From: Tsukamurella sp. PLM1
GTDB lineage: Bacteria; Actinomycetota; Actinomycetes; Mycobacteriales; Mycobacteriaceae
DNA length: 64,000 nucleotides
Direction: 5' to 3'
NCBI RefSeq assembly: GCF_023168325.1
Contig: NZ_AP025688.1
Coordinates: 3,720,001 to 3,784,000 of the forward strand
A program made the position numbers and the translations under genes. The notes under the pieces are model-generated. The model did not search any database. It was given only the letters and a program-made list of their open reading frames with translations, and was not told the DNA's origin. Positions 49,741 to 60,742 of this stretch are shown piece after piece (the first letter of the stretch is position 1; each line of letters starts with the position of its first letter).

Positions 49741-50364
49741 TCACTCCAATCGGTCGACGCCGTGGGACTCGGGGTCCGAGCGTTCCACGACGAACAGGAC
49801 GGCGGTCTTGTGCGGCAGCTCCACGAGGCCGAGCCGGCGCATGCCGATCGCCTCGTTGACGCCGACGGCGGCGGCGTTGCGGACATCGGGCTCGGTCAGC
49901 ATGCGCCGGCACAGGGGGTCGGCGCGGAATCCCGCCACCGCGACGGCCGCCCCGAGCCGCGAGCCCCAGCCGGCACCGCGATGCGCCTGCGAACCGATCG
50001 CGAGGTGCACCCCGATGTCATGGGGGTCCGAGTCGTAGTGCAGCGCGACCACGTCGGCGTGCGCGCGGTACAACTCCAGGTAGGCGATGTCGCCGTCGGC
50101 ATCGCCCACGATCAGCGGCGCGACCACCGTGCCGGCCAGCATGTCGGCGAGGTGCCGCCGCCACCGCTCCCTGGACCACGCCTGCTCCCAGAACGCCGCC
50201 ACGGCGGGCGTGTTCATCCACCGGTGGATCACGTCGACGTCGGGGCCGCCTGGGTCGGCCACGCGCACGTCGAAACCGTCCAGAGCGAGGGCGCGGGCGA
50301 CGTCGCCGATCGGCGGGTGCGACCGCCCGACGAGCTGTCGCCCGGCGGCGGCGCGGTCCAGCAT
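49741..50364 (-). CDS. IucB/MbtK-type N-acyltransferase
   Basis: A 207-residue GNAT of the siderophore acetyltransferase group. IHRWMNTPAVAAFWEQAWS near residue 55 is the IucB/AlcB hallmark, AYLELYRAHAD and the acyl-CoA loop LAIGSQAHRGAGWGSRLG are the cofactor site. In this family the substrate is an N-hydroxylated lysine or ornithine, or a peptide Lys (MbtK). It is separate from, and possibly alternative to, the formyltransferase. Its promoter region carries an IdeR-like box shared with the divergent NRPS operon. Confidence 0.82.
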   Translation of the reverse strand: MLDRAAAGRQLVGRSHPPIGDVARALALDGFDVRVADPGGPDVDVIHRWMNTPAVAAFWEQAWSRERWRRHLADMLAGTVVAPLIVGDADGDIAYLELYRAHADVVALHYDSDPHDIGVHLAIGSQAHRGAGWGSRLGAAVAVAGFRADPLCRRMLTEPDVRNAAAVGVNEAIGMRRLGLVELPHKTAVLFVVERSDPESHGVDRLE

Positions 50365-50381
50365 CCGAACCCCCAAACAGA

Positions 50382-50400
50382 GAAGTGTAGGCTTACCTAC
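50382..50400. promoter_or_regulatory. IdeR/DmdR-type iron box between acyltransferase and NRPS operons
   Basis: GAAGTGTAGGCTTACCTAC matches the IdeR consensus at 13 of 19 positions by my alignment, with an intact TAGGCTTACC core. It lies between the divergent starts at 50364 and 50442. Confidence 0.65.
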
Positions 50401-50441
50401 CTGATCGCACTGGAGATTACCCCAAGGAGACGGTTTCCGAC

Positions 50442-50678
50442 ATGTCCACCTCCCCGCTGACCGCCGACCGCGTGCGCGCCGACGTCGCTGAGCTGCTGCA
50501 GCTGCCCCCGCACGAGATCGCGGACGACGACAACCTCTTCGACCTCGGCCTGGACTCGGTCCGCGTGATGACGTTGATCCAGCGCTGGCGCGACGCGGGT
50601 GCTGCGGAGCTCGAGTTCCCCGACCTCGCCGAGCAGCCCGAGCTGGCCCATTGGCAGCGGCTGGTGGTGGGCGCATGA
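50442..50678 (+). CDS. Aryl carrier protein
   Basis: A 78-residue stand-alone carrier domain. The phosphopantetheine site is [10 protein letters not shown] (Ser about 40). Charged by the DHB-AMP ligase, it would present 2,3-DHB to the first condensation domain of the NRPS. In EntB and DhbB this domain is fused to isochorismatase; here it is free and about 9 kb away from it. An AAGGAGA Shine-Dalgarno lies 11 nt upstream. Its stop overlaps the MbtH start (ATGA). Confidence 0.9.
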   Translation: MSTSPLTADRVRADVAELLQLPPHEIADDDNLFDLGLDSVRVMTLIQRWRDAGAAELEFPDLAEQPELAHWQRLVVGA

Positions 50679-50880
50679 ACCCGTTCGACGATCCCGACGC
50701 CGAGTTCCTGGTACTGCGCAACGCGCGCGACCAGCGGTCGCTGTGGCCGCGGTTCGCCGAGGTCCCCGCCGGCTGGACCGTCGAGTTCGGCCCGGCCGGA
50801 CGCGAGGCCTGCCGCGCCCACATCGACGGCGCGTGGACCGACCTGCGCCCACGCGAGCTCCGCGACGCCCTCCCCACTGA
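50675..50880 (+). CDS. MbtH-like protein (one frame break at the end)
   Basis: About 68 residues: [38 protein letters not shown] and [10 protein letters not shown] are the MbtH signature (three conserved Trp). MbtH proteins bind and activate NRPS adenylation domains. The natural TGA at 50878-50880 is out of frame by one missing C in the CCCC run just before it (50871-50875); as written the frame runs on to 51313. It overlaps the aryl carrier protein stop. Confidence 0.88.
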
Positions 50881-50906
50881 CCCGCCCGACCCCCAGGAGC
50901 GACCAC

Positions 50907-53900
50907 GTGACTCTCGCAGCGGCGGCCCACGCCCCGGTGTCCCCCGGCCCCGACGACCGTGCCCTGCTGCCGCTCACCGCGGCGCAGCTGGGAATCTGGA
51001 ACGCACAACGGCTCGAACCGGATTCGCCGTACTACGTGGTGGGGGACGTGCTGGAGATCGCCGGCGAGCGCGAGGTGGATCTGGAGGCGTTGCGCACCGC
51101 GATCGCGCGCACCGTCGCCGAGGCCGACAGCCTGCGGCTGCGCGTCGTGGAGACCGCCGAGGGGCCGCGTCAGTGGATCGACGACGGTGCGCCGGCCGCG
51201 CCGGTCACCGTCGACCTGCGGTCCGAGCCCGATCCGCGGGCCGCAGCGGAGGCCGAGGTCGCGGCGGAGCGGGCGCGCCTGGCCGCCGCGTGCGTCGAGA
51301 TGGTGGACCGTGACCTGTTCGCGTATCGCCTGCTGCGGCTGTCGGATACCGAGGTCTGGTACACCCAGATGGGCCACCACCTGGTGTTCGACGGCTACTC
51401 CGCGGCGATGCTCTCGCGCCGCGTCGCGAGCCACTACACCGCGCTCGTCGGCGGCACCGAGCCGCCGACGTCGCCGTTCGGCTCGTTCACCGACTTCATC
51501 GCGGGCGACGTCGAGTACCGCGCGAGCGAGCGCCTCGAGGCCGACCGCGCGTACTGGCGCGACGAGCTCACCCCGCTGCCCGCGCTTCCGGAGCGAGCGG
51601 GCTTCGACGGGCCCGCGACGACCACCCACTCCGCCCGGACGGAGCTCGGCCCGGAGGACGTCGACGCGCTGCGCCGCGCGGCGGACGAGGCCGGAACCAC
51701 CTGGGGCGAAACGCTCATCGCCTGCTACGCCGCATTCCTGCACCGCACCCTGGGCGAGACCGACGTGGTGTTCGCGATGCCGCCCATGTCGCGCAGCGGT
51801 GGCGTGGCGCTGCGCACCCCGGCGATGGCCGTGAACGTGCTGCCGCTGCGCCTGCGGGTCTCCCCGGCGACCGGCTCGCCGACCTGAGTTCCCGCGTGGC
51901 CGAGGCGATGCGGCGCATGCGCAAGCACCAGCGGTACCGCGGTGAGGACCTCCCGCGCGACCTGGCCACGCCGAACGTGGGCGCGTTGCTGCACGGCCGC
52001 GGCATCAATCTCAAGGCCTTCGACCTCACGCTCGACTTCGCCGGTTCGGCCGGCACGATGCGCAACGTGGCTGGTGGGCCGCCGGAGGACTACGGGCTCA
52101 GCGCGATCCCCACCGCGCCGCCCGTGGACGCCCCGGCCGGCACGAGCGGCGGACTCCTGATCGGCTTCGAGGTGGACGCGCGTGCCGCCACCGCGGACCA
52201 GGTCCAGGGCCGGCTCGACACCGTCACCGCCCTGATCCGCGAGCTCTGCTCGCCCGCCGCCCCGGCGGTCGGCGAGGTCGACCTGCTCCCGCCGGTGCTG
52301 CGCACCGCCCTCGTCGCGCGTGCGCACACCGCCGGATCCGCGCACCCCACCGAGGACGTGCCCGCCGCGCTCGCCCGGCAGGCGGCGCTCCACCCGGACG
52401 TCCCCGCCCTCGTGTTCGACGGTGCCGCACTCACTTTCGGCGCGCTCGCCGAGCGGGTGCACCGCACCGCCCGGCTGCTGCGCGACGAGGGCGTGGGCGC
52501 GGAGGACGTGGTGGCACTCGCACTGCCCCGCGGCGCCGGCCTGGTGATCGCGCTGCTCGCGGTACTCGAGGCGGGCGCCGCGTACCAGTACCTGGACCCC
52601 GCGCATCCCCCGGCGCGGCACGCGGAGCTGATCGCCGATTCCACTCCGGCGCTCCTGATCACGGACGCCGAGACTCCCGCTCCCGAGTCCGTCCGCGCGC
52701 TCGCCCTCGACGCTCCCGCGACGCGCGCGCGGCTCGCGGCGTTGCCCCCCAGCCCACTGGCGGAGGCCGAACTCGCGGCGCCCCGCCACCCCGATCACCT
52801 CGCCTACGTCATCCACACCTCCGGCTCCACCGGCCGTCCCAAGGGCGTCGCGGCCCGCGCCGGCGGGCTGACCAGCCTGCTGCGCCACCACCGTTCGACG
52901 CTGGTCGACACCGCCATCGGCGGCGACCCCGACCGGCGGCTGCACTGCGCGCACACCTACTCGTTCTCGTTCGACGCCTCGCTCGACCAGTTGCTGTGGC
53001 TGCTCAGCGGTCACACGCTGCACCTGTACTCCACCGACACCGCGCGGGACGCCGACGCGCTGCTGGCCGCGTACCGCGCCGACGACATCGACGTCGTCGA
53101 CACCACCCCGTCGATGGCGGCGCCGCTGATCGACGCCGGCCTGCTCGACGGCGAGCACCGCCCCGCCCTGCTGATCCTGGGCGGCGAGGCCACCGGCCCC
53201 GCGCTGTGGAAGCGGATCGCGGACACCGGCGTTCCCGCCGTCAACGTGTACGGCCCCACCGAGGCCGCCGTGGACGCGACCGCCGCGCGGGTGGCGGGCG
53301 CGACGCCCGTCATCGGGCGCGCCGTGCCCGGCACCTCCGCGTACGCGCTCGACGGTGCGCTGCAACCGGTCCGGGACGGCGAGGTCGGCGAGCTGTACCT
53401 CGCCGGGCCGCACCTCGCGCGCGGGTACCTGAACCTGCCCGCCGCAACCGCCGAGCGGTTCGTGGCGGATCCCTTCGGCGAGCCCGGCTCGCGCATGTAC
53501 CGCACCGGCGACCGCGTGCGCTGGATCGGGGGCTCGACCACCGTCACCGGCACCACCGTCACCGGCACCGCCGGCGGCGGCTACGAGTACCTGGGCCGCG
53601 GCGACGGGCAGGTGAAGATCCGCGGCTACCGGATCGAGATCGCCGAGGTCGAGACGGCCCTCGCGGCGGTCCCCGGCGTCACCAGCGCCGCCGCCGTGGT
53701 GCGCTCCGAGGGCGGCCGGGACCGCCTGGTGGGCTACGTGACCGGCACCGTCACGGCCGACGGCGTGCGCGACGCACTGGCGGCCGCCGTGCCCGATCAC
53801 ATGATCCCGTCGGCCGTCGTGGCGCTCGATGAGCTGCCGGTGACGATCAACGGCAAGCTGGACCGCGCGGCCCTGCCGGTGCCCGCCGTGCAGACGGGCG

Positions 53901-56900
53901 GGCGCGCGCCCCGGACCGACCGCGAGCGGCTCCTCTGCGAGGTGGTCGCGACCGCGTTCGACGCACAGGTCGTGAGCATCGACGACGACTTCTTCAGCCT
54001 GGGCGGCGACAGTATCAGCGCCATCACGGTGTGCAGCGAGTTGCGCTCCCGCGGCATGGACGTGCGCCCACGGGACTTCCTGTCCGGCAGCAGCTTCGCC
54101 ACGCTCGCCGCCCAAGCGGCCGACACCGCGACCGAGCACACCGGCCCCGTCGTCCCGGCCGTCGGCGCCTTCCCCGCTCCGCCGATCGCGGCGGCACTGC
54201 TGGCGCTGAACGCGGATCCGCGTTCCGTCGCCGGGTACGCGCAGTGGATCGCTCCCGAACTGCCCGACTGTGCCACCGCCGAGACCGTGGGCACCGCGCT
54301 CGACGCCCTCGTTGCGGCGCACGACGCGTTGCGCCTGCGGATCTCGGGCCCCGCCGAGCTCACCGTCGACGAGGCCGCGGCGGCCGTCGAGGTCGGCGAG
54401 CGGAGCGGCACCGTCGAGTCCGTGGCGGCCGAGCTCGCCGCGGAACTCGACCCCGCCCACGGCGCGGTGCTGCGCGCGGCGATCGTGCGCGACCCCGACG
54501 GTACGCCGGACCGGCTGGTTCTGGTGATCCATCACCTTGCCGTCGACGGCGTCTCCTGGCGCGTCCTGCTCGAGGACCTGCCGCGCGCGCACGCGGCCGC
54601 CGCCTCGGGCCACGAGCCCGCGTTGCGCGCCGAGGGCACCTCGTGGCGGCGCACGCGCTCGCCCTGGCCGAGGAGGGCGAGTCCGGTTCCCGCCGCGGCG
54701 AACTCGAACACTGGCGGGCCGCGTTGGACCACGCCGAACGCCTGGGCGCGCGCTCGCTGGACCCGCGTGCCGACCTGGTCGGCACCGCCGCGGTCACCCA
54801 CACCGCCACCGACGCGGCCACGGCGACCGCGATCACCCGCGATCTCGCCGCCGCCTACCGGGCGAACGCGGAGGAGACCCTGCTCGCGGTGCTCGCGCTG
54901 ACGGTGCGTCTGCACCGCCGGCGCACCGGTCGCGGCGGCTCCGACGCCGCGACGGTCACCGTCGAGGGCCACGGCCGCGAGGAGGTCGTGCGTTCGGCCG
55001 ACCTCGCCCGCACCACGGGCTGGTTCACGACCGAGTACCCGGTGGCGCTGCCGCTGCCGGCGGGCGACGCCGAGCTCGACGACGCCCTCACCGGCGGGCC
55101 CGCGGCAGGCCGCCTGGTGCGGGCCGTCAAGGAGGCGCGGCGCGCGGTGCCCGGCAACGGGATCGGCTACGGCGTGCTCCGGCACCTGGACCCCGGCGCC
55201 TGTCTCGACGCGCCGGCGCCCGACGTGGTGTTCAACTACTTGGGCCGCTTCGCGGAACCCGACGGCGGCTGGCGGCTCCCCGGCGCCACCCCGTTCGCGG
55301 TGCTCGATCCGGCGGAGAAGGCGCTCGAACAGGTGCTCGCGATCAACTGCTTCGACGGCGCCGACGGGCTCACCGTCGAATGGACCGCCGCGGGCGGCGT
55401 ACTCGATCCGAGCGCCGTCGCCGCCCTACAGGAGTGCTGGTCGAAGGCCCTGGGCGCGTTCGCCGCGCACGCGGAGCTCATCGGGCCCGACGGTGGCGGC
55501 CTCACCCCGTCGGACCTGCCGCTGGTGGCGCTGGACCAGGCCGACATCGACCTGCTGGAACAGGACGGTCCGATCGCGGACGTGCTGCCGGCGACGACGC
55601 TGCAGGTGGGCCTCGCGTTCCAGTCGCAGGTACTCGCGGACGGCGATCCCGACGTGTACGTGGTGCAGGCCGCGACGTACCTGCGCGGCCCGGTGGATCC
55701 CGAGCGGATGGCGACCGCCGCGGCGGAGCTGCTGCGCCGGGTCCCGTCGCTGCGCACCCGCCTCGGATACACCGCGAGCGCCGATGTGGTGCAGGTGGTT
55801 CCGCGGGCGGTGCAACCCGAGTTCACCTTCGTGGACGTGGCCGATCATCCGGATCCGGCGGCCGAGTTCGCCGCGATCGCCGCGGCAGAGCAGGCCCGCC
55901 GGTTCGATCCGTCGACCGCGCCCCTGATCCGGTTCCTACTGTGCCGCACCGGACCCGACGCGTACCGCCTGACGTTGACGAACCATCACTCGCTGCTCGA
56001 CGGCTGGTCCATGCCGATCGCCGGGCGCACGCTGTTCGCGATCTACGCCGAGTTGGGCGGCGGCCCGGCCGCACCGGCCTCGGCGCCGCTCGACGGCTAC
56101 TACCGCTGGCGCGCCGACCGGGACCTGCCCGCCGCGAGAACCGCGTGGGCGGAGGAGATGTCCGGGCTGGAGGCGCCGACGCTGCTCGCGCCCACGGGTT
56201 CCGAGTCCTCCAAGGGGATACCGGAGCGCGTCCTGGTCGAGCTCGGCGACGACCTGACCCGCGGGATCGCGGAGCTGGCACGTGCCCGTGGCGTGACGCT
56301 GACCAGCGTGCTGCACACCGCGTGGGGCCTGCTGCTCGGCCGGCTCACCGGTCGCCGCGACGTGGTGTTCGGCTGCCCCGTCTCCGGGCGCCCCGTGGAG
56401 GTGCCCGACGTGGGCACGATGGTCGGACAACTCGGCGAGTCGATCGCGATCCGGGTGCGGGCGACCCCCGAGCAGGCCGTGGGTGAGGTCCTCGCGGACG
56501 TGCACCGCCGCGCGCTGGCGCTCTCGGAGCACCACCACCTGGGCCTGGTCGAGATCACCCGCGCCGCGGGCCTCGGCGAACTCTTCGACACGATGGTCGT
56601 CACGGAGAACTTCCCGCTCTCCGACCGGAGCGTGCAGCCGATCGAGCCCGGCCTCGATCTCACGGGCGTCGACATCTCCGACGCCACGCACTATCCGCTC
56701 ACCGTGGTCGCCCTTCCCGGCGAACGCCTGACCCTGGGACTGGGCTACCGCACGGACGTCCTCTCCGAGGCGACGGTGCGCGGCTACGGCCGGTGGCTCA
56801 CGGAGGTCCTGCGGGCCATGGTGGCCGCGCCGGACACCCCCGTCGGGGCGATCGGGACGCTGGCGTCGGACGAGCGGGCGGCGATGCTGGCGCTGGGCGA

Positions 56901-59535
56901 CGTCCCGCTTCGCGGCGAGTACGGCCCGCTGCTCGAGGAGTTCGGCGCCCACGTGGCCGCGACCCCCGAGCACCCCGCCGTGGTCTGCGAAGACCGGCAG
57001 CTGACCTACCGGGAACTGGACGAGGCCGCGAACCGGCTCGCGCACCGGCTGCTCGCCGCCGGGGTGCAGCAGCAGGATCTGGTCGCGGTCTTCGCCGAGC
57101 GCGGGCTGCCCTGGTACGTCGCTGTCTTCGGCGTGCTCAAGGCGGGCGCGGTCTACCTTCCGCTCGACCCGTCCTACCCCGCGGCGCGCCTGCAGTTCCT
57201 CCTCGAGGACGCGGCACCGTCGGCCGTGCTGACCTGTGGCGAGATCCCGGAGACGGCCACCGCTCGCGTGCCCGGCGGGGTTCCCGTGTTCGCGGTGGAC
57301 CCGTGGGACGGTTCGGGGGACGCGACGGACCCGGCGCACGCCCGGGCCGGACTCACCCCGGACGCCCTGGCGTACATCATCTACACCTCGGGCACGACGG
57401 GACGCCCCAAGGGCGTCGCCGTCAGCCACCGCGGCATCCCCGACCTCATGGCCTTCGTCGTGGAGGCGCTCGGCTTCCGCTCCGACGAGCGCGTGCTGCA
57501 GACCGGTTCGCCCAGCTTCGACATCTCCGTCCTCCAGGTGCTCGGCCCGCTGATGGCCGGCGCCACCTCCGTGATCGCGCCCGACGCCGTGCGCGTTCCC
57601 GGCGACGAGCTGCTGGAATACATCGAGCGGCACCGGGTCTCGGTGATCAACCTGTTGCCATCGTTCCTCGCCGCGATGCCGGACCACGCCGAGGTCGATC
57701 CGTCGGTGATCTTCATGGTGGGCGCCGAGCGGCTCGACCCCGAACTCGCCGACCGCTGGGGCCGGGGCCGCCGCGCGCTGTTCAATTGCTACGGCCCGAC
57801 CGAAGCGACGATCAACGCGGTCACCTGGCGCTACGTCCCGGACGATCCGGGGCCGCTGCCCATCGGCCGGCCGGACCCGAACCTGCCGTGCTACGTCCTC
57901 GACGAGGGCCTCAACCCCGTGGGTACGGGCGTGCTCGGCGAGCTGTACCTGGCCGGCGACTCGCTGGCCACGGGATACCTGCACCGGCCGGACCTGACGG
58001 CGGCGACGTTCGTTGCGAATCCCTTCGGGGAACCGGGTTCCCGTATGTACCGCACGGGCGACCTCGTGATGTGGCGCGAGGACGGGAACCTGAGCTTCCA
58101 CGGCCGCGCCGATCACCAGGTGAAGATCCGCGGCCTGCGCGTGGAACTGGGCGAGATCGAGACCGCGCTCGCCCGGCAGGACGGCGTGCGCGCAGCCGCC
58201 GTGCTGGTGCGGAACCAGCGCCTCATCGGGTACCTGGTCCGCAACGACGGCGCCGAGCCCGATCCGGAGGCGATCCGCACCGCGCTGGGAACCGAACTGC
58301 CCACGCACATGGTGCCCGCCGCTTACGTGGTGCTGGACCGGCTCCCGCTGGGCCCCACCGGGAAGCTCGATCGGGACGCGCTGCCGGACCCCGCCGCCCG
58401 TGCCGACGCCGGGCTCGACCGCGAGCCCGCGACCCCCGCCGAGGCGGCGCTGCTCGCGGTGTTCCGCGAGCTGTTGGACACCGACGACGTCGCGCTCGGC
58501 GACGACTTCGTGGAGCTGGGCGGCGATTCGCTGGTCTCGCTGCAGGTGGTCTCCCGCGCCCGTAGGCTCGGCTTCGAGCTGGGCGCCCGCGACGTGCTGG
58601 AGGGCCTGACGGTGGCCGGGATCGCCGCGCGCGCCACGGCCTCCGCCGCCGACGGCACCCCGGCGGGCACGGACTTCGAGCAGTTCCTGGACGTGCTGCG
58701 CCTCGCCGCGACCGGCTCCCCCGACGTGTACACCGGGCGCCACCCGGCCAAGGTCGGCGTGCACACCTTCGGCGGGCAGATCCTGGCCCAGGCGATCGTC
58801 GCGTCCGGCCGCACGCTCACCACCGGGCCCGACGGTGCGCCGCCCCTGCACGCCGCGCACACCCACTTCGTCGAACTCGGTTCGGTGACCGACGATCTCA
58901 CCTATCGCGTGCTCCGCCTGCGGGACGGTCGCGGCACGGCGAACCGGCAGGTCACCGTCGAGCAGGACGGCCGGATCCTCGCCGTCATGACGCTCGCCTA
59001 CCAGGTGGACGCGCCGAACCCGCTGGAGCACACCGGTGCCGCGCCGGCGGCGGGCGACCCCGAAGCTCTGCCGACGATGGCGGAGCGCTTCGCCGGGCAC
59101 GAGACGCGCCTGTGCGCCCTCGTCGAGGCCTCGCACCCGATCGAGATGCGGTTCGCCTCGGATCCGGTGTGGGACAAGCGGGACGTCGAGAACGCAGACA
59201 GCCGGAACCTGGTGTGGATGCGCACCGACGGTGCGATGCCGGACGATCAGGTGCTCCACGACGCCGCCCTCGCGTGGGCTTCCGACCTCACCGTGCAGGA
59301 TCCGATCATCGCGCGGCATGGGCTCGCGTGGGGCTATGACCGGGTCGGCGCGGCGACGCTGAACCAGTCGCTGTGGTTCCACCGGCACACCCGGTTCGAC
59401 GACTTCCACTTGCTGGCCGTCGATTCCCCCGTCGCGCACGGCGGCCGCGGCCTGTCCACCGGACACTTCTACACCGGCGGCGAGCTCGTTGCGACGGTGA
59501 CGCAGGAGGCGATGGTCCAGGTCCTCCCGGACTGA
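50907..59535 (+). CDS. Two-module NRPS with C-terminal TesB-type thioesterase (two frame breaks)
   Basis: About 2,876 residues. By nucleotide position: C1 50960-52250 ([10 protein letters not shown]), A1 52380-53880 ([27 protein letters not shown]), PCP1 53920-54120 (LGGDSISAI), epimerase 54160-55480 ([26 protein letters not shown]), C2 55500-56870 ([10 protein letters not shown]), A2 56930-58390 ([18 protein letters not shown]), PCP2 58430-58640 (LGGDSLVSL), TesB-like domain to the end. C1 should accept DHB from the free carrier protein; the epimerase makes residue 1 D. Breaks at about 51868 (one G missing) and 54648. Starts at a GTG with AGGAG upstream. Confidence 0.93.
58677..59532 (+). 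other. TesB-like (acyl-CoA thioesterase II) domain ending the NRPS
   Basis: About 285 residues fused in frame after PCP2. Double hot-dog features: [72 protein letters not shown], and [21 protein letters not shown] near the end, including a Gln/Ser/His-rich active-site region. This is the fold of TesB (fatty acyl-CoA thioesterase), not the GxSxG alpha/beta-hydrolase used by most NRPS. It should hydrolyse the peptidyl-PCP thioester, releasing a linear product. Confidence 0.85.
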
Positions 59536-59555
59536 CGCCGAAGGGCCCGTCACGC

Positions 59556-59597
59556 CGACGGTCGCGGCCCGGAATCACATCCGGGCCGCGACCGTCG
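59556..59597. terminator. Bidirectional hairpin terminator
   Basis: An 18-bp perfect stem (59556-59573 with 59580-59597, starting CGACGGTCGCGG) and 6-nt loop ATCACA, between the convergent ends of the NRPS (59535) and the binding lipoprotein (59621). Confidence 0.85.
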
Positions 59598-59620
59598 CGT
59601 TGTGGAACCTGTGGAGCGGG

Positions 59621-60616
59621 CTACTTCTTGAACATCTTCTCGACGACGTCGAGCGTGGCCATGGCCTTGTCGAAGTCGGGGCGCTGGACCCAGTACGGCA
59701 GGTCGTACGCGTGGTTCGAGGAGAACGCGGGCAGCGAGGCGTAGACCGGCTGCGAGCGGAGCGAGTTCACATCGAAGGTTTGGCCACTGAAGCCGACGAT
59801 GAAGACCGAGGGCTGTGTGACAGTGCTCGGCAGCTGCTCCGGCGTGATCTCGTACGAGTCACCACCGGCGGTGTACGGCTTGAACTTCCCGGACGCGAAG
59901 ATCGGGGCGGGCTCGATGCCGAGCTTGGCGAACTCGGCGGGGACGCCGCGGTTCTCGATGAGTCCGTAGGCCTTGCCCTGCGCGGTCATCGACAGGAACG
60001 CGACCGGCCCGGGAGGCGGCGTGATACCGGCCTTGACCTGCGCGATGCGCTCGTCGTACTTCTTCACCGCGTCCTGGTAGACCTGCGGCTGCTCGAACGT
60101 CTTCGCCAGGTACTCGAACTGCTGCTGCCAGCTCTCGAGCTTGTTGTCGACCAGGATCGTGGGCGCGATGGTCGTGAGCCGGTCGTAGGCGTCGGTGCCC
60201 TGCTTGAACGGGAAGCCGAGGCCGCCGCCGATGATCAGGTCGGGCTTCTCCGCGGCGACCGCCTCGATGTTGTAGCCGCCGGCGGGCCAGTGCATGAACT
60301 TGGTGCCGGCCTTCGTGAAGTCGTCGGCCCAGGCCTCGAACGGCTCCGCCTTGGTGATGTCGCGGTCGGTGTACTCGGTCACCGTCGACACCACCGGCAG
60401 ACCGAGGTCGTACAGGTAGCCCGCCAGCGCGTAGTTCAGCAGGACGACGCGCTTCGGCTTGGCGGGGATCGTGACGTCCCCCTTCACCGTGCTGACGGTG
60501 CGGGTGGCGTTCGCGTTCGCGCCGCTCTCCGCGTCGTCGGACGAGCCGCCGCCACAGCCGGCAACGAGCCCGAGCGCACACAGGATGGCGACGAGATATC
60601 GCACATTCTTGGCCAT
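59621..60616 (-). CDS. Ferric-siderophore binding lipoprotein 2
   Basis: A 331-residue FecB-type binding protein. Lipobox LGLVAGC (Cys about 21), then the N-lobe ANATRTVSTVKGDVTIPAKP and RVVLLNYALAGYLYDLGLPV, and the linker helix and C-lobe EAVAAEKPDLIIGGGLGFPF. It is distinct from the 45907 protein, so two different ferric ligands may be captured. Its promoter overlaps an IdeR-like box. No permease is adjacent. Confidence 0.88.
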   Translation of the reverse strand: MAKNVRYLVAILCALGLVAGCGGGSSDDAESGANANATRTVSTVKGDVTIPAKPKRVVLLNYALAGYLYDLGLPVVSTVTEYTDRDITKAEPFEAWADDFTKAGTKFMHWPAGGYNIEAVAAEKPDLIIGGGLGFPFKQGTDAYDRLTTIAPTILVDNKLESWQQQFEYLAKTFEQPQVYQDAVKKYDERIAQVKAGITPPPGPVAFLSMTAQGKAYGLIENRGVPAEFAKLGIEPAPIFASGKFKPYTAGGDSYEITPEQLPSTVTQPSVFIVGFSGQTFDVNSLRSQPVYASLPAFSSNHAYDLPYWVQRPDFDKAMATLDVVEKMFKK

Positions 60617-60638
60617 GAAGAAGCCCTTTCTCAGTGTA

Positions 60639-60657
60639 TTAGGACAGGCTTATCAAA
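60639..60657. promoter_or_regulatory. IdeR/DmdR-type iron box of binding lipoprotein 2
   Basis: TTAGGACAGGCTTATCAAA matches the IdeR consensus at 14 of 19 positions by my alignment. It lies 22 bp upstream of the ATG at 60616 and overlaps a minus-strand TAATAC -10-like hexamer. Confidence 0.65.
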
Positions 60658-60742
60658 TCACATTCCGCTCCTCAGCCCGGACACAGGTGGGATTCGTCAC
60701 AACCAAGGGTAGGGTACCCATACTGATCGATACGGTGAGGCC

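Noticed and set aside
50675..51313. A 220-residue MbtH-like protein
   Set aside because: The natural MbtH stop (50878) is out of frame by one base and the tail overlaps the NRPS start and its Shine-Dalgarno.
55936..59553. A 1,205-codon leftward open frame
   Set aside because: Shadow of the NRPS, with the same low-complexity composition as other antisense frames.
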